In this document: in pieces, positions 1 through 8,557 of the stretch
Layout of the letters: each line of letters opens with the position of its first letter
How positions within the stretch are numbered: position 1 is the stretch's first letter
DNA from: a bacterium
GTDB taxonomy: Bacteria > SM23-81 > DAOVCL01
Length of the DNA: 64,000 bases
Reading direction: 5' to 3'
NCBI GenBank assembly: GCA_029932675.1
Contig: JAOZPP010000003.1
Location: forward strand, 20,137 to 84,136
Position numbers and translations under genes: made by a program
Notes under the pieces: model-generated
Told to the model about the DNA's origin: nothing
Databases searched by the model: none
Seen by the model: only the letters and a program-made list of their open reading frames with translations

Positions 1-392
1 CCTCAGGTGATGGGGTGATCAGCTTTGCTGGATGGAATAACGGCTTTGGCAAATTTATAAAGATAGATCATGGGAGGGGGTATGTAACCACCTATGGCCA
101 CCTATCCAGATTTGCACGGGGGATTAAAAGGGGTAAAAGGGTTAAACAAGGGGAGGTGATCGGATATGTGGGACAGACTGGTGTAGCTACTGGGCCCCAC
201 CTTGACTATCGTTTTATCCTCAACCACCGCTATGTTAACCCTTTAAGGATTCGGCTACCGGCGGCAAAGCCCCTGTCCAGGAGGTACTGGAAGGATTTCT
301 TGGCCAGGAAAGATGCTCTCCTAAAGGCTTTGGATCAACTCTCCGGGGAGTGGGTGGCCGGGGAGGGAATCCAAGAGGGGGCAGCTCAATAG
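1..392 (+). CDS. M23-family peptidoglycan metallopeptidase, C-terminal part (cut by window edge)
   Basis: The reading frame is open from base 3 (bases 1-2 belong to the preceding codon), so the N-terminus and the first zinc motif (HxxxD) are outside the window. What is visible is the end of a LytM/M23 lysostaphin-like fold: the GDGVISFAGW strand, the YGHLS histidine and the GPHLDYRF loop. In classical members that last loop reads HxH; here the second His is Asp. A GTG at 15 could be mistaken for a start, but homologous sequence clearly continues upstream. The family cleaves cell-wall cross-links in the periplasm, or acts as a catalytically dead scaffold when ligands are lost. The stop codon touches the ATG of the next gene, so the two are probably co-transcribed. 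Confidence 0.85.
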   Translation, partial: SGDGVISFAGWNNGFGKFIKIDHGRGYVTTYGHLSRFARGIKRGKRVKQGEVIGYVGQTGVATGPHLDYRFILNHRYVNPLRIRLPAAKPLSRRYWKDFLARKDALLKALDQLSGEWVAGEGIQEGAAQ

Positions 393-1049
393 ATGGTTGT
401 CCCCCTGATTCTGGGAATCGCTGGAGGAAGTGGGGCAGGGAAGACCACTATTGCTCAAAAGGTGGTGAAGGAGATAGGCTTAGAGCGTTCCTTGATCCTC
501 TCCCAAGATGCCTACTACCGGGATAGGGGGGATCTCCCCTTAGAGGAGAGGGAGAGGGCTAACTTCGATCATCCCTCTGCCTTTGAGAATCGGCTGCTTA
601 CCCAACATTTGTGGGAGATTAAGCGAGGCAATCCCATTCCAAAGCTCTCCTATGATTACAGGACCCATCTGCGCAGGGTATCTAAGGAGTTTCTTCGACC
701 CAGAGAGCTGGTTGTGGTAGAGGGGATAATGCTCTTGGAAGATGAAGAATTGAGGAAGGTTTTTGATCTTAAGGTCTGGGTGGAGACCAGTGCGGATCTC
801 CGGTTCATCAGGAGGTTAAAGAGGGATATGGCCGAGAGGGGAAGGAGCTTAGAGTCGGTTGTCCAACAGTATCTTTCCACGGTACGACCTATGCATCTGA
901 GGTTTGTGGAACCATCCCGCAGATATGCGGATTTGGTGATAAGTGGTGAAGGGGATGTGGGGAAAGAGGTAACCATTGTAACTGAAAAGGTGAAGGCACT
1001 GTTTGAGGAGAGGGGCAAGAGATGGATACCATCTTTAAGGAGAAGATAA
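393..1049 (+). CDS. udk: Uridine kinase
   Basis: The 218-residue product phosphorylates uridine or cytidine to the monophosphate in pyrimidine salvage. The Walker A loop GGSGAGKT is at residues 11-18, followed by the SQDAYYRD acceptor segment, the NFDHPSAF substrate loop and the VVVEGIM strand typical of the family. Length matches the usual 205-220 residues. The ATG directly follows the stop of the peptidase gene. The 3' end overlaps the next gene by 28 bp. A phosphoribulokinase-like relative is the only realistic alternative, and the NFDHP motif favours uridine kinase. Confidence 0.93.
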   Translation: MVVPLILGIAGGSGAGKTTIAQKVVKEIGLERSLILSQDAYYRDRGDLPLEERERANFDHPSAFENRLLTQHLWEIKRGNPIPKLSYDYRTHLRRVSKEFLRPRELVVVEGIMLLEDEELRKVFDLKVWVETSADLRFIRRLKRDMAERGRSLESVVQQYLSTVRPMHLRFVEPSRRYADLVISGEGDVGKEVTIVTEKVKALFEERGKRWIPSLRRR

Positions 1050-2170
1050 GCAGAAAGGAGTTCTTAAAGAGATTTGGTGGGGGGGTGGCCTGGCTTGGTC
1101 TCTCCTCCATCCCCTTCTTTAGCCCCCGGGCAGATGCCGCAGAGGGGGGAGGGGAAATAGGGAGGAAACTTTCTCCTTGGTATAAACCGATGGGGAGGGG
1201 GATGATCAAATGCACCCTCTGTCCCAAGGGATGTACTGTCCCGCAGGGGGGGAGGGGGTATTGCCGGGTAAGGGAGAATCAGGAGGGGAAGTACTATACC
1301 CTGGTCTATGGTAATCCCTGTGCCGTCCATATCGACCCCATCGAGAAGAAGCCCCTCTTCCATGTCCTTCCCGGAAGCTTCGCCTTCTCCATTGCTACTG
1401 CTGGGTGCAACTTCGAGTGCAAATACTGTCAGAATTGGCAGATATCCCAGGTCAGCCCTGAGGAGACCACCCACTTTAACCTTCTCCCGGCCGAGGTGGT
1501 CAAACTCGCTGCTAAGAAGGGCTGCCGTTCTATAGCCTATACCTATACCGAGCCTTCCATTTTCTACGAATATATGTATGACACCTCCCTCCTGGCCAGG
1601 GAGAAGGGGATCCTCAATGTCTACCACTCCAACGGATACATAAACCAGAAGCCCCTGAGGGACCTATGTAGTTATATGGATGCAGCAAATATCGACCTAA
1701 AGGGGTTCACGGAGAAACTCTATACGAACCTTTTGGAGGGGGAACTTAAACCCGTCTTGGATTCCCTGGTTACCTTAAGGTCCGAGGGGGTGCACTTGGA
1801 GATTACCAACTTGGTTGTTCCCACCAAGAATGATGATATGAAGGCCATCAAGAAGATGTGTCTCTGGATAAGGGATGAGCTCGGCCCTGATGTTCCCCTG
1901 CACTTCTCCCGGTTCTACCCAATGTATAAGCTGAAGAACCTCCCTCCTACTCCGGTGAAGACCTTAGAGGAGGCCAGGAAGACGGCCTTAGATCAGGGGT
2001 TGGAGTATGTCTACATCGGGAATGTCCCTGGGAATCCCGGGGAGAACACCTATTGTCCTAAATGCAAGAAGCTGATCATCGGCAGGATCGGCTATACCCT
2101 TACCGAGGTGAATGTGAAAGAGGGGAAGTGTAAGTTCTGCGGCCATCCCCTCCCTGGGATCTGGAAGTAA
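1022..2170 (+). CDS. amrS: AmmeMemoRadiSam system radical SAM enzyme
   Basis: A 382-residue radical SAM protein. The cluster-binding motif CNFECKYC is near residue 130 (CxxxCxxC). Two more Cys pairs frame the domain: CTLCPKGC near residue 65, and a C-terminal CPKC...CKFC zinc-ribbon-like pair. This layout matches the AmrS family (pyruvate-formate-lyase-activase-like), usually found with Memo and AMMECR1 proteins; neither partner is in the window. The substrate is not known. The N-terminus reads SRKEFLKRF followed by a hydrophobic stretch and an Ala-rich cleavage region, a Tat-like export signal with Lys in place of the second Arg. It overlaps udk by 28 bp, so translation is probably coupled. 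Confidence 0.9.
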   Translation: MDTIFKEKISRKEFLKRFGGGVAWLGLSSIPFFSPRADAAEGGGEIGRKLSPWYKPMGRGMIKCTLCPKGCTVPQGGRGYCRVRENQEGKYYTLVYGNPCAVHIDPIEKKPLFHVLPGSFAFSIATAGCNFECKYCQNWQISQVSPEETTHFNLLPAEVVKLAAKKGCRSIAYTYTEPSIFYEYMYDTSLLAREKGILNVYHSNGYINQKPLRDLCSYMDAANIDLKGFTEKLYTNLLEGELKPVLDSLVTLRSEGVHLEITNLVVPTKNDDMKAIKKMCLWIRDELGPDVPLHFSRFYPMYKLKNLPPTPVKTLEEARKTALDQGLEYVYIGNVPGNPGENTYCPKCKKLIIGRIGYTLTEVNVKEGKCKFCGHPLPGIWK

Positions 2171-2227
2171 CCCCAGATTTCGGGGCACAACCCGGCAGAC
2201 AATAAGCCCTCTTGGAGGGAGGGGAAG

Positions 2228-2749
2228 TCAGTGGGGCCTCTTCCTCCCCGCCTTGTAGAGTTCCCTTATGCGGAGAAATATGTGGTTGTATTGGCCGCTT
2301 TTGAAGTCGGGGAAGCTCCAAGGGTAGGGGTGGAACCTTCCCCTTTCATAGTAGAGGGTTAAATCGGCATATATACCTGAGTTCAGGTAGATTTTCTGCC
2401 CATTATACTTCTTGGAGACCAAGATGACCTTGTTGTAGTCCATATAACCCGGGTCAATGTTGACCCTTCTCCTGTCGTTTATAGCGAGCTCTCCTTCGAT
2501 CCGCTCTGTCTCCAGCTTGACTTCAACTATCTCCTCAGGGCTAATCAGGGGGCGGCAAGAGAGGAAAAGCCTATAAATTCCCCTTCCCATCTCCTTCTCG
2601 TAGTAATCGGTGACGGTGAAGGGAAAGGCTTCGCTGAGGTAGTCTGGCTCACCATAAAGCGCCTCCAATCTTTCCCTCGCTTGGTTCAACTTCTCCTCAT
2701 CGCTATAGAGAATCCCCATAAAGAGCTTAACGGGATATGGCTCGGCCAT
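2228..2749 (-). CDS. DUF4416 family protein
   Basis: The 173-residue protein matches my recollection of the DUF4416 pattern: a KLFMGIL start, an F-x-x-T-DYYE-x-E-MG segment near residue 45, the NIDPGY motif near residue 98, a GIYADLTLYY strand near residue 126 and a closing pWSFPDF...FLRIRELY block. No catalytic function has been assigned to the family to my knowledge. It overlaps the 3' end of the upstream acetyltransferase-like gene by 23 bp, so the two form an operon. No signal peptide or membrane segment is seen. The 57 bp to the convergent amrS gene hold no clear terminator. Confidence 0.8.
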   Translation of the reverse strand: MAEPYPVKLFMGILYSDEEKLNQARERLEALYGEPDYLSEAFPFTVTDYYEKEMGRGIYRLFLSCRPLISPEEIVEVKLETERIEGELAINDRRRVNIDPGYMDYNKVILVSKKYNGQKIYLNSGIYADLTLYYERGRFHPYPWSFPDFKSGQYNHIFLRIRELYKAGRKRPH

Positions 2750-3551
2750 TGCAGAGTTCCCTTCCCCTCCTTAATACCTCCTTAGCTTCCTCGAGGAGCT
2801 CCCTTTTTATGCCAAAGATCTCTTCCACAACTGAGTCTTCCCCCTTCAACCTGTAGTTCTTCTTCCCCTGAGGGGTAGTCCTGCGCATAAAGTCATTGTG
2901 GAGATAGTAGAGCCCCTCTTCGGTAAAGCGGGTCAAATAGATACCCCTCATCCCCTTCCAGCGAAAAGATGACCGCCAATATTTGAGGAAATCCTGTGGT
3001 GGGGTAGGGAGGTCATGAAACCTGTATCTCCACTTTTCCCCTTCCTGGTTAAGGGTATAGAGGTCATAGTAGTGGCCCTTGGGGTCAAATTTTAACCCCA
3101 CGGAGGAGAATCCAACATCGAATGTTTGGGATTTAGTTCGATCGAGCTCCAAAGGGGTGTGAAGGAGATAGCCGGGGTCGAGGAGATATTTCCTCTCGCC
3201 TACCCTCACCACCAAACAGCAGTGGACGTTTCTCCCCGCCCTCATCTCTGCCATCACCGGATAGGAGGGTAGTCCATACCTCTCGAGTACTGCTTGGAGA
3301 AGGAAGGTGAGGGAGAAACAGGTACCACCCAACCCAGAGGCTATATGATCTTCCATCACCTCAGTGGGGAGGCGAATGTTGGGCCCGGAGCGGTAGAGTT
3401 TGATTATCTTGCTCAAGTTCTCATAGGGGATGCGGGAGAAACCCCGCAAGATGGCCCTTATTAGGGAAAGCTTATCCCCTTGCTCCCCTATCTGGTAGAG
3501 GTTGTTGAAGCGGTCAGCCCCCAACCAATGATTGCCTGGGTTCAAATCCAT
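2727..3551 (-). CDS. Arylamine N-acetyltransferase / transglutaminase-like superfamily protein
   Basis: The 274-residue protein carries the Cys-His-Asp triad of arylamine N-acetyltransferases in order: Cys in GLGGTCFSL near residue 77, His in NVHCCLVV near residue 109, Asp in LLDPGY near residue 122. The N-terminal FSRIPYENLSKII segment also fits the family. NATs transfer an acyl group from a thioester donor to an amine or hydrazine. The real substrate is unknown, and the divergent sequence leaves room for a general amidohydrolase or transglutaminase role. The start has no strong ribosome binding site (AT-rich leader), so initiation is less certain. It is co-directional and overlapping with the DUF4416 gene. 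Confidence 0.7.
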   Translation of the reverse strand: MDLNPGNHWLGADRFNNLYQIGEQGDKLSLIRAILRGFSRIPYENLSKIIKLYRSGPNIRLPTEVMEDHIASGLGGTCFSLTFLLQAVLERYGLPSYPVMAEMRAGRNVHCCLVVRVGERKYLLDPGYLLHTPLELDRTKSQTFDVGFSSVGLKFDPKGHYYDLYTLNQEGEKWRYRFHDLPTPPQDFLKYWRSSFRWKGMRGIYLTRFTEEGLYYLHNDFMRRTTPQGKKNYRLKGEDSVVEEIFGIKRELLEEAKEVLRRGRELCNGRAISR

Positions 3552-3613
3552 AATAAATAAGGAAAAATCAGAATCCTGTAAACCCCCTCTATCCCCTCAG
3601 CTAAGATCATCCC

Positions 3614-5032
3614 TTAGAGCTGGGCCTCAATCTCAACCAGCACCTCCTCGATCACCTCCAGGGCCAGATCCGCCTCCCTTCTGCTCACCACCAATGGAGG
3701 GCTCAGCCTGATGGAGTTAAAACCGCAGCCAAAGAGGATCAACCCCTTCTTGAATGAGCTCCCCACGAAGACCTGCACAATACCCTTCCCCTCTGAGGTA
3801 ACCTGACGGGGGAACATCTCCTTGCTTTCCTTGTCCCTTACCAGCTCGAAGGCCAGCATCAGCCCTTTCCCCCGCACATCACCAACGATTCGATGACGGC
3901 CCATAATCCCCTTGAGCTTTTCCTTTAGGTAACCCCCCACTTGGGCGGCATTTTCCACCAACCCTTCCTCCAGGAGCTTAATCGTTTGGTTCGCTGCTGC
4001 GCAGCTTACCGGGTTGCCCCCAAAGGTGCTCCCATGTGCCCCCTTCTTCCAGGCCCGGGGATCAACCTCGGAATCCATCAGCTCTGCTCTAGCCACCACC
4101 GCTCCCAAAGGGAGTCCGGAGGCCAATGCCTTGGCTATACAGATAACATCCGGTGCAACCCCCCAATGTTCGATGGCAAATGGCTTTCCTGTCCTTCCCA
4201 TCCCGCATTGAATCTCATCGGCGACGAGGATAATTTCGTATTTTTTGCTAATCGCCTGTAGTAGGGGATGGAACTCAGGCGGAGGGACTATATAACCCCC
4301 CTCGCCTTGGATGGTCTCTACGAAGATTGCCGAGACTTCCTCTGGATCGGTCAACCTCTCAAAGACGGTATCGGTGAGGTATTCTACACAAGGGAGGAGA
4401 GGAATCCCTTCAAACTGGCGACTTCCCTTGCAGGAGGGGTAGCTTAGATGGAGCGGACAGCGGTAACAGTATGGATAGGGAAGGTGAATTACTTCCGGGA
4501 TGAGGGGGGAAAAACCAGCCCGCTGCACCTTCTTGCTCCCGCTTAAGGACATTCCCACATAGGTGCGGCCATGGAAGGCCCCTAAAAAGGAGATCACCTT
4601 TGGTCGGCGGGTGTAATAACGGCTGAGTTTGAAGGCTGCCTCTAATGATTCGGCCCCGGAGTTAGCAAAGTAGACCCTTTTAGGAAAGCTGCCTGGAGTG
4701 AGCCTAACCAACCTTTCGGCAAGTTCTATCTCTGGTCGGTAGTAAAAGTCGCTTCCTCCAATGTGCAGGAGCCTGTTCGCCTGCTCATTTATGGCTTCTA
4801 CTACTTGAGGGTGGCAGTGGCCAGTTGCGCATACTGCGTAGCCGGCACCAAAGTCCAAATACCTTCTCCCATCGGGATCTTCTACCCACATCCCCTTTGC
4901 TCGCTCCACTACTAAAGGTATCTCTGAGGATCTGGTATCTGCCCCCAACATTACCTTTCTGTCCCGGCGAATTAGCTCGGTTGCCTTTGGCCCCACTTGG
5001 GGGGAACGGTAGCTAATCATCTGCTCTCCCAT
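3614..5032 (-). CDS. Class III PLP aminotransferase (acetylornithine/GABA aminotransferase family)
   Basis: The 472-residue fold-type I enzyme has all class III landmarks: NSGAESLEAA for the phosphate cup, AFHGRTYVGM, VETIQGEGG, VADEIQCGMGRTG, and the PLP lysine in CIAKALASGLPLGA. A Cys-containing insert (YPYCYRCPLHLSYPSC, near residue 190) is typical of the subgroup that includes archaeal GABA/acetylornithine aminotransferases and broad-specificity amino acid racemases. The exact substrate cannot be read from sequence. The first ATG (5032) is weakly served; a second in-frame ATG at 5020 has GGGAG five bases upstream and may be the true start. A second, unrelated-class aminotransferase lies just upstream. 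Confidence 0.88.
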   Translation of the reverse strand: MGEQMISYRSPQVGPKATELIRRDRKVMLGADTRSSEIPLVVERAKGMWVEDPDGRRYLDFGAGYAVCATGHCHPQVVEAINEQANRLLHIGGSDFYYRPEIELAERLVRLTPGSFPKRVYFANSGAESLEAAFKLSRYYTRRPKVISFLGAFHGRTYVGMSLSGSKKVQRAGFSPLIPEVIHLPYPYCYRCPLHLSYPSCKGSRQFEGIPLLPCVEYLTDTVFERLTDPEEVSAIFVETIQGEGGYIVPPPEFHPLLQAISKKYEIILVADEIQCGMGRTGKPFAIEHWGVAPDVICIAKALASGLPLGAVVARAELMDSEVDPRAWKKGAHGSTFGGNPVSCAAANQTIKLLEEGLVENAAQVGGYLKEKLKGIMGRHRIVGDVRGKGLMLAFELVRDKESKEMFPRQVTSEGKGIVQVFVGSSFKKGLILFGCGFNSIRLSPPLVVSRREADLALEVIEEVLVEIEAQL

Positions 5033-5135
5033 CTGAACTTGGTTTCCTCTGGTCGATTTTGAACCTCCAGAAAAAACTTCGGTTTATCCTGAATTATTCA
5101 TGAACTGGAATTAGCGTAACCTTCTTGAGGATAAT

Positions 5136-6320
5136 CTACCCGATCTTCGCGGAGAAGACCTTGGCCAATCTCTTTACCCCTTCCCTAATCAGCTTAGGGG
5201 AAGCATTGGAGAAATTCAATCTAAGGGTATTCTCTCCGCCCCCATTAGGGAAGAAAGCGGGACCAGGTACATAGGCCACCTTCTCCTTGACGGCCTCCGA
5301 AAGAAGTGCTGTAGCGTCTGCCCCAGAGGGAAGCTCTACCCAGAGGAAGAGCCCACCTTGCGGGGAGGTCCACTTCACCTTAGGGGGGAAGTTCTCCCGT
5401 AATGCTTCCAACATAACCCTTCTCCTCTGCCCATACTCTTCGCGCAGGATCTTAATATGTTTGTCCAGGCCACCGCCTTTCAGAAACTGGTGGAGGATAT
5501 ACTGAGCGAATGTATTCGTATGTAGATCGGCCCCTTGTTTGAGCTTAATCAGCTTTTCGATGACTGGCGCGGCGGCTGCTACCCAGGCAGTTCTCAATCC
5601 AGGGGAGACGATCTTGGAGAATGTTCCCAAGAGGATCACCACATCACTCCCCAGGGCCTTGAGGGTGGGAAGGTCCTCCCCCTCGTATCTGAGCTCACTG
5701 TATGGGTCATCTTCCACTATGGGGACCTGGTATCTCCTGGCGATCTCCACCAATTTCTTTCTCCTTTCTACTGAAAGGGTAACCCCGCCCGGGTTCTGGA
5801 AGGTGGGGATAACATAGATAAATTTTGGATTCTTTTCCTTTATCGCCTCTTCGATCAAATCCACCTTTATCCCATCCTTGTCTAAGGGGATAGTATGAAA
5901 TTTGACCCCATAGGCGTTGAAGGCTTGAATGGCCCCTACATAGGTGGGTTGGGCGGAGATAATCCAGTCTCCCTCCTCCAAGAAGAGCCTACCCAAGAGG
6001 TCAAGGCCTTGTTGGGAACCGCCAGTAATCAAAATTTCATCTTCATCTACCACTATTCCCTTTTGGGTCATCCTCTTGGCCAAGAACCTGCGCAAAAGCC
6101 TATAACCCTCTGTGGTGCTGTACTGCAGGGCAAACTGTCCCTCGTGTTTGAGGACATAGTCGCTTGCCTCCATTATTCCCTCCACTGGAAAGAGCTCTGG
6201 GGCTGGCAGACCTCCCGCGAAGGAGATGACATCCGGTTGCTGGGTGAGTTTGAGAAGGTCCCTAATCGCTGAGCTCTTTACCTTAAGGGCAGCTTGGGAG
6301 AAATTCCATCTCCATTCCAT
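5136..6320 (-). CDS. Class I/II PLP aminotransferase, 2-aminoadipate aminotransferase-like
   Basis: The 394-residue protein matches the LysN/aminoadipate and MocR-type catalytic domain without the HTH: ISFAGGLPAPELFP at the N-terminus, GGSQQGLDLLGRL, TFQNPGG near residue 177, EDDPYSELRY and the PLP lysine in GTFSKIVSPGLRTAW. Such enzymes use 2-oxoglutarate with 2-aminoadipate or with branched-chain/aromatic amino acids. The start has an excellent Shine-Dalgarno (AAAGGAGG, five to six bases before the ATG). Together with the class III enzyme downstream it suggests a small amino-acid catabolism or biosynthesis group, but no other pathway gene is linked. Confidence 0.88.
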   Translation of the reverse strand: MEWRWNFSQAALKVKSSAIRDLLKLTQQPDVISFAGGLPAPELFPVEGIMEASDYVLKHEGQFALQYSTTEGYRLLRRFLAKRMTQKGIVVDEDEILITGGSQQGLDLLGRLFLEEGDWIISAQPTYVGAIQAFNAYGVKFHTIPLDKDGIKVDLIEEAIKEKNPKFIYVIPTFQNPGGVTLSVERRKKLVEIARRYQVPIVEDDPYSELRYEGEDLPTLKALGSDVVILLGTFSKIVSPGLRTAWVAAAAPVIEKLIKLKQGADLHTNTFAQYILHQFLKGGGLDKHIKILREEYGQRRRVMLEALRENFPPKVKWTSPQGGLFLWVELPSGADATALLSEAVKEKVAYVPGPAFFPNGGGENTLRLNFSNASPKLIREGVKRLAKVFSAKIG

Positions 6321-6405
6321 TAGATCCTCCTTTATACTTTAGTTTTTCTGGTGAAGTTGCTGGGCTTGTTTCCTCTACCTGGATCACCTCAGGTGCACCT
6401 GGTTC

Positions 6406-6819
6406 TCACCCCCTTCGGGGTAGGAGGATATACCTCCCTTCGGCCTGGGCGACAATCCCTTTCCCCTCGGCGGTAACCTCTCCCCTGGTCAAAAACACCT
6501 TCCCCTTTTTGCCCACAACTTTTCCCTTTAGTTTGAGCCTCTCCCCCCTCTCGATGGGGAGTCTATACCTTATCTCCAACCGAGCGGTAACCACTTCCTC
6601 CTCCCAAGTGGAGACAGCCTTGGCCATAACCTCATCCAAAAGGGTAGCCGTCATTCCCCCGTGGAGCCAGCCCTCATAGCCTTCAAACCCAGGAGGGGGA
6701 ATTAGTTCAGCCTCTGCATATCCATCTGTTCCCTGGAAATCTAACTTTAGCCCCTTATTACCGCAGACAAAACAGGAGGGGTACGGAGGCAGTTTGGAAA
6801 GTTGCCTATTGCTCGCCAT
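6406..6819 (-). CDS. PaaI-family (hot-dog) thioesterase
   Basis: The roughly 137-residue protein has the 4HBT hot-dog signature: CFVCGN near the N-terminus, GYEGWLHGGM with the HGG turn, and TLLDEVMAK carrying the catalytic acidic residue on the central helix. The family hydrolyses acyl-CoA thioesters in the cytosol; the acyl chain is unknown. I chose the ATG at 6819 rather than the TTG at 6822 because GAGGAG lies seven bases before it. The gene overlaps the 3' end of the PspC gene, implying co-transcription. Confidence 0.82.
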   Translation of the reverse strand: MASNRQLSKLPPYPSCFVCGNKGLKLDFQGTDGYAEAELIPPPGFEGYEGWLHGGMTATLLDEVMAKAVSTWEEEVVTARLEIRYRLPIERGERLKLKGKVVGKKGKVFLTRGEVTAEGKGIVAQAEGRYILLPRRG

Positions 6820-7417
6820 CAATCGGCTCCTCAGGGATGATGAAGACCATTACTATATAGGCCACGATGCCCACCCCCCAGGAGGCAAATGTGCCTACTA
6901 CCCAGGCCAAGCGGAAGAGGACAGGGTCGAGATTAAAGCGACTGCCCAAACCTCCACATACTCCCCCGATTATCCTCTCCTGGCGAGAGCGATAAAGCCT
7001 TCTCTTCTCCTCCCCACCACCTTTCCGGAGGATGATGGCCACCCCCAAAAGGATGAGGAAGAGCGGCCAGACGAGCTTCCAGCTCAGTCCCCATAATCCC
7101 CAGAGCCAAAGGGAGAGGAGTTTGAAGTTAACCAAAAGGAGGAAGAAACCGAGGACTACGAGGATGAGCCCCCACCAGGCCCTTCGGCTTGGAGAATTAC
7201 CTGCGGATAGATCGGCCGAACCTTCAGAAGGATTGGAGGGGATGATTAAACAGGCAATTAGGTATGCCAGGATTCCTGACCCACCCCCCAGGGCGAAGAG
7301 GATCCACAGAATCCTCACCAAAACCGGATCCACCCCTAAATATTCCCCCAGGCCACCACAGACCCCACACAAGGTCTTATTCTTCCGGGATTTGTAAAGT
7401 CTCTTGTAACTTTCCAT
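6806..7417 (-). CDS. Tandem PspC-domain membrane protein
   Basis: The 203-residue protein contains two PspC domains that resemble each other closely: LYKSRKNKTLCGVCGGLGEY at residues 7-26, and LYRSRQERIIGGVCGGLGSR near residue 143. Each is followed by a hydrophobic helix. Between them lie two membrane segments rich in Trp and Leu, LiaF/DUF5668-like. PspC proteins sit in the inner membrane and sense envelope stress in the phage-shock or Lia systems. PspA, PspB and PspF are not seen in the window. The architecture is an internal duplication around a membrane core. A possible promoter lies about 40 bp upstream. Confidence 0.85.
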   Translation of the reverse strand: MESYKRLYKSRKNKTLCGVCGGLGEYLGVDPVLVRILWILFALGGGSGILAYLIACLIIPSNPSEGSADLSAGNSPSRRAWWGLILVVLGFFLLLVNFKLLSLWLWGLWGLSWKLVWPLFLILLGVAIILRKGGGEEKRRLYRSRQERIIGGVCGGLGSRFNLDPVLFRLAWVVGTFASWGVGIVAYIVMVFIIPEEPIDGEQ

Positions 7418-7451
7418 ACTCCCCTTTCCTGTGACAGGGTTTACAGAAATT

Positions 7452-7481
7452 TTAATAGATGCGCGCGGGGAGCTGACTCAA
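7452..7481 (-). promoter_or_regulatory. Possible sigma70-type promoter for the PspC gene
   Basis: On the minus strand TTGAGT (-35, 7476-7481) is followed after 18 bp by TATTAA (-10, 7452-7457). The predicted start falls roughly 30 bp upstream of the PspC ATG. Four to five matches in each hexamer make this a moderate candidate only. Confidence 0.35.
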
Positions 7482-7528
7482 GTCTCCCACCTACGATATA
7501 GCTCACCCATTTCTTGTCTTTATCGGCC

Positions 7529-8557
7529 TTATCTGCCAAAGGCATATAGCCAGCCGTCATCTGCCCCCACCAATATTAGCTCCCGGGCGTGGAGGGGTGA
7601 AAACCTGATGCTCCCCCCCAATTTGCATTGCCATCTGAGTTTTCCCTCTCCGTCCAGGGCATAGATGTTCCCATCAAAGGAGCCGAAGAAGAGGTATCCC
7701 CAAAGGGGGACCGGTGATGAGTGCACCAGACCGCCAGTCTGAAACTTCCAGCAGAGCCTTCCGGACTCCTCGTCCAGACAGTAGAGGGAGCGATCATTTG
7801 AGCCAAAGAGCACCTTTCCCTTCCAGAAAGAAGGGGGGGAGAGAATGTTTCCTGCGGTTTGAAAGTCCCAGAGCTTCTCCCCGCTTGCCTTATCCAAGGA
7901 GAAGAATTTGCCGCTATAGGTACCAAAGTGGATTCGCCCCTGGTGGCTTCCCAGGGGAGAGAAGATAGGGGAGAAGGCATTAAACATCCAAAGTTGTTTC
8001 CCATCTTCTGCATTTAGGCAATAGATATGTCCCTCTCCATCCCCAAAGTAGACCTCACCCTCTTCGAATAGGGGAGTGGAGTAAATTGGTCCTTTGGCCT
8101 TATATCTCCATAACATCCCTCCGTCAGAGGAATCCAAGCAGTAAAGCCATCCCCTCCCCGAGCCTACCCAGATCTTCCCCTCCTCTACTACAGGTTGGGT
8201 GAGGGGATCGGGGACCTCCGTCCGCCAGAGGGTTTTCTCCCCCAGCAAAGCCAGGACGCCATCCTGCTTCTGGGTGGAGATGAATATTGTTTCCCCTTCA
8301 CAGGAGGGGGCAGAGGCCGGATAGCCCTTCAGCCTTAGTTTCGAGATCACTTTCCCATCCCTGGGCCGAAGGATATAGATGACCTTTTTGGATGTCCCCA
8401 GAACAATTTGCTCCCCAAAGATCCGAGGTGAGGAAACCATCGGCCCTACCTTCCTCCGCCAAACAAGATGAACAACCGGAGTCTCCGAATTAAGGGAAGG
8501 CAAGAGGAGGAGGGAGAAGAGGAGGAGGGACGGAAAGTTTCTACCCCTTCTGCCCAT
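7529..8557 (-). CDS. Exported PQQ-type beta-propeller protein (BamB-like)
   Basis: The 342-residue protein has an N-terminal signal peptide (LLLFSLLLLPSLNS) and about seven propeller blades. Each blade carries the PQQ-repeat pattern of a Gly-Asp/Ser segment followed by (L/I)YCLD..dG..LW, for example near residues 135, 175 and 255. BamB, the outer-membrane assembly lipoprotein, has this fold, as do PQQ dehydrogenases; no PQQ ligand residues or lipobox are apparent. Its ATG overlaps the stop of the upstream barrel gene (TGATG), so translation is coupled. This suggests the propeller works with that Omp85-like protein. The call BamB-like is inferred from fold and neighbour. Confidence 0.75.
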   Translation of the reverse strand: MGRRGRNFPSLLLFSLLLLPSLNSETPVVHLVWRRKVGPMVSSPRIFGEQIVLGTSKKVIYILRPRDGKVISKLRLKGYPASAPSCEGETIFISTQKQDGVLALLGEKTLWRTEVPDPLTQPVVEEGKIWVGSGRGWLYCLDSSDGGMLWRYKAKGPIYSTPLFEEGEVYFGDGEGHIYCLNAEDGKQLWMFNAFSPIFSPLGSHQGRIHFGTYSGKFFSLDKASGEKLWDFQTAGNILSPPSFWKGKVLFGSNDRSLYCLDEESGRLCWKFQTGGLVHSSPVPLWGYLFFGSFDGNIYALDGEGKLRWQCKLGGSIRFSPLHARELILVGADDGWLYAFGR

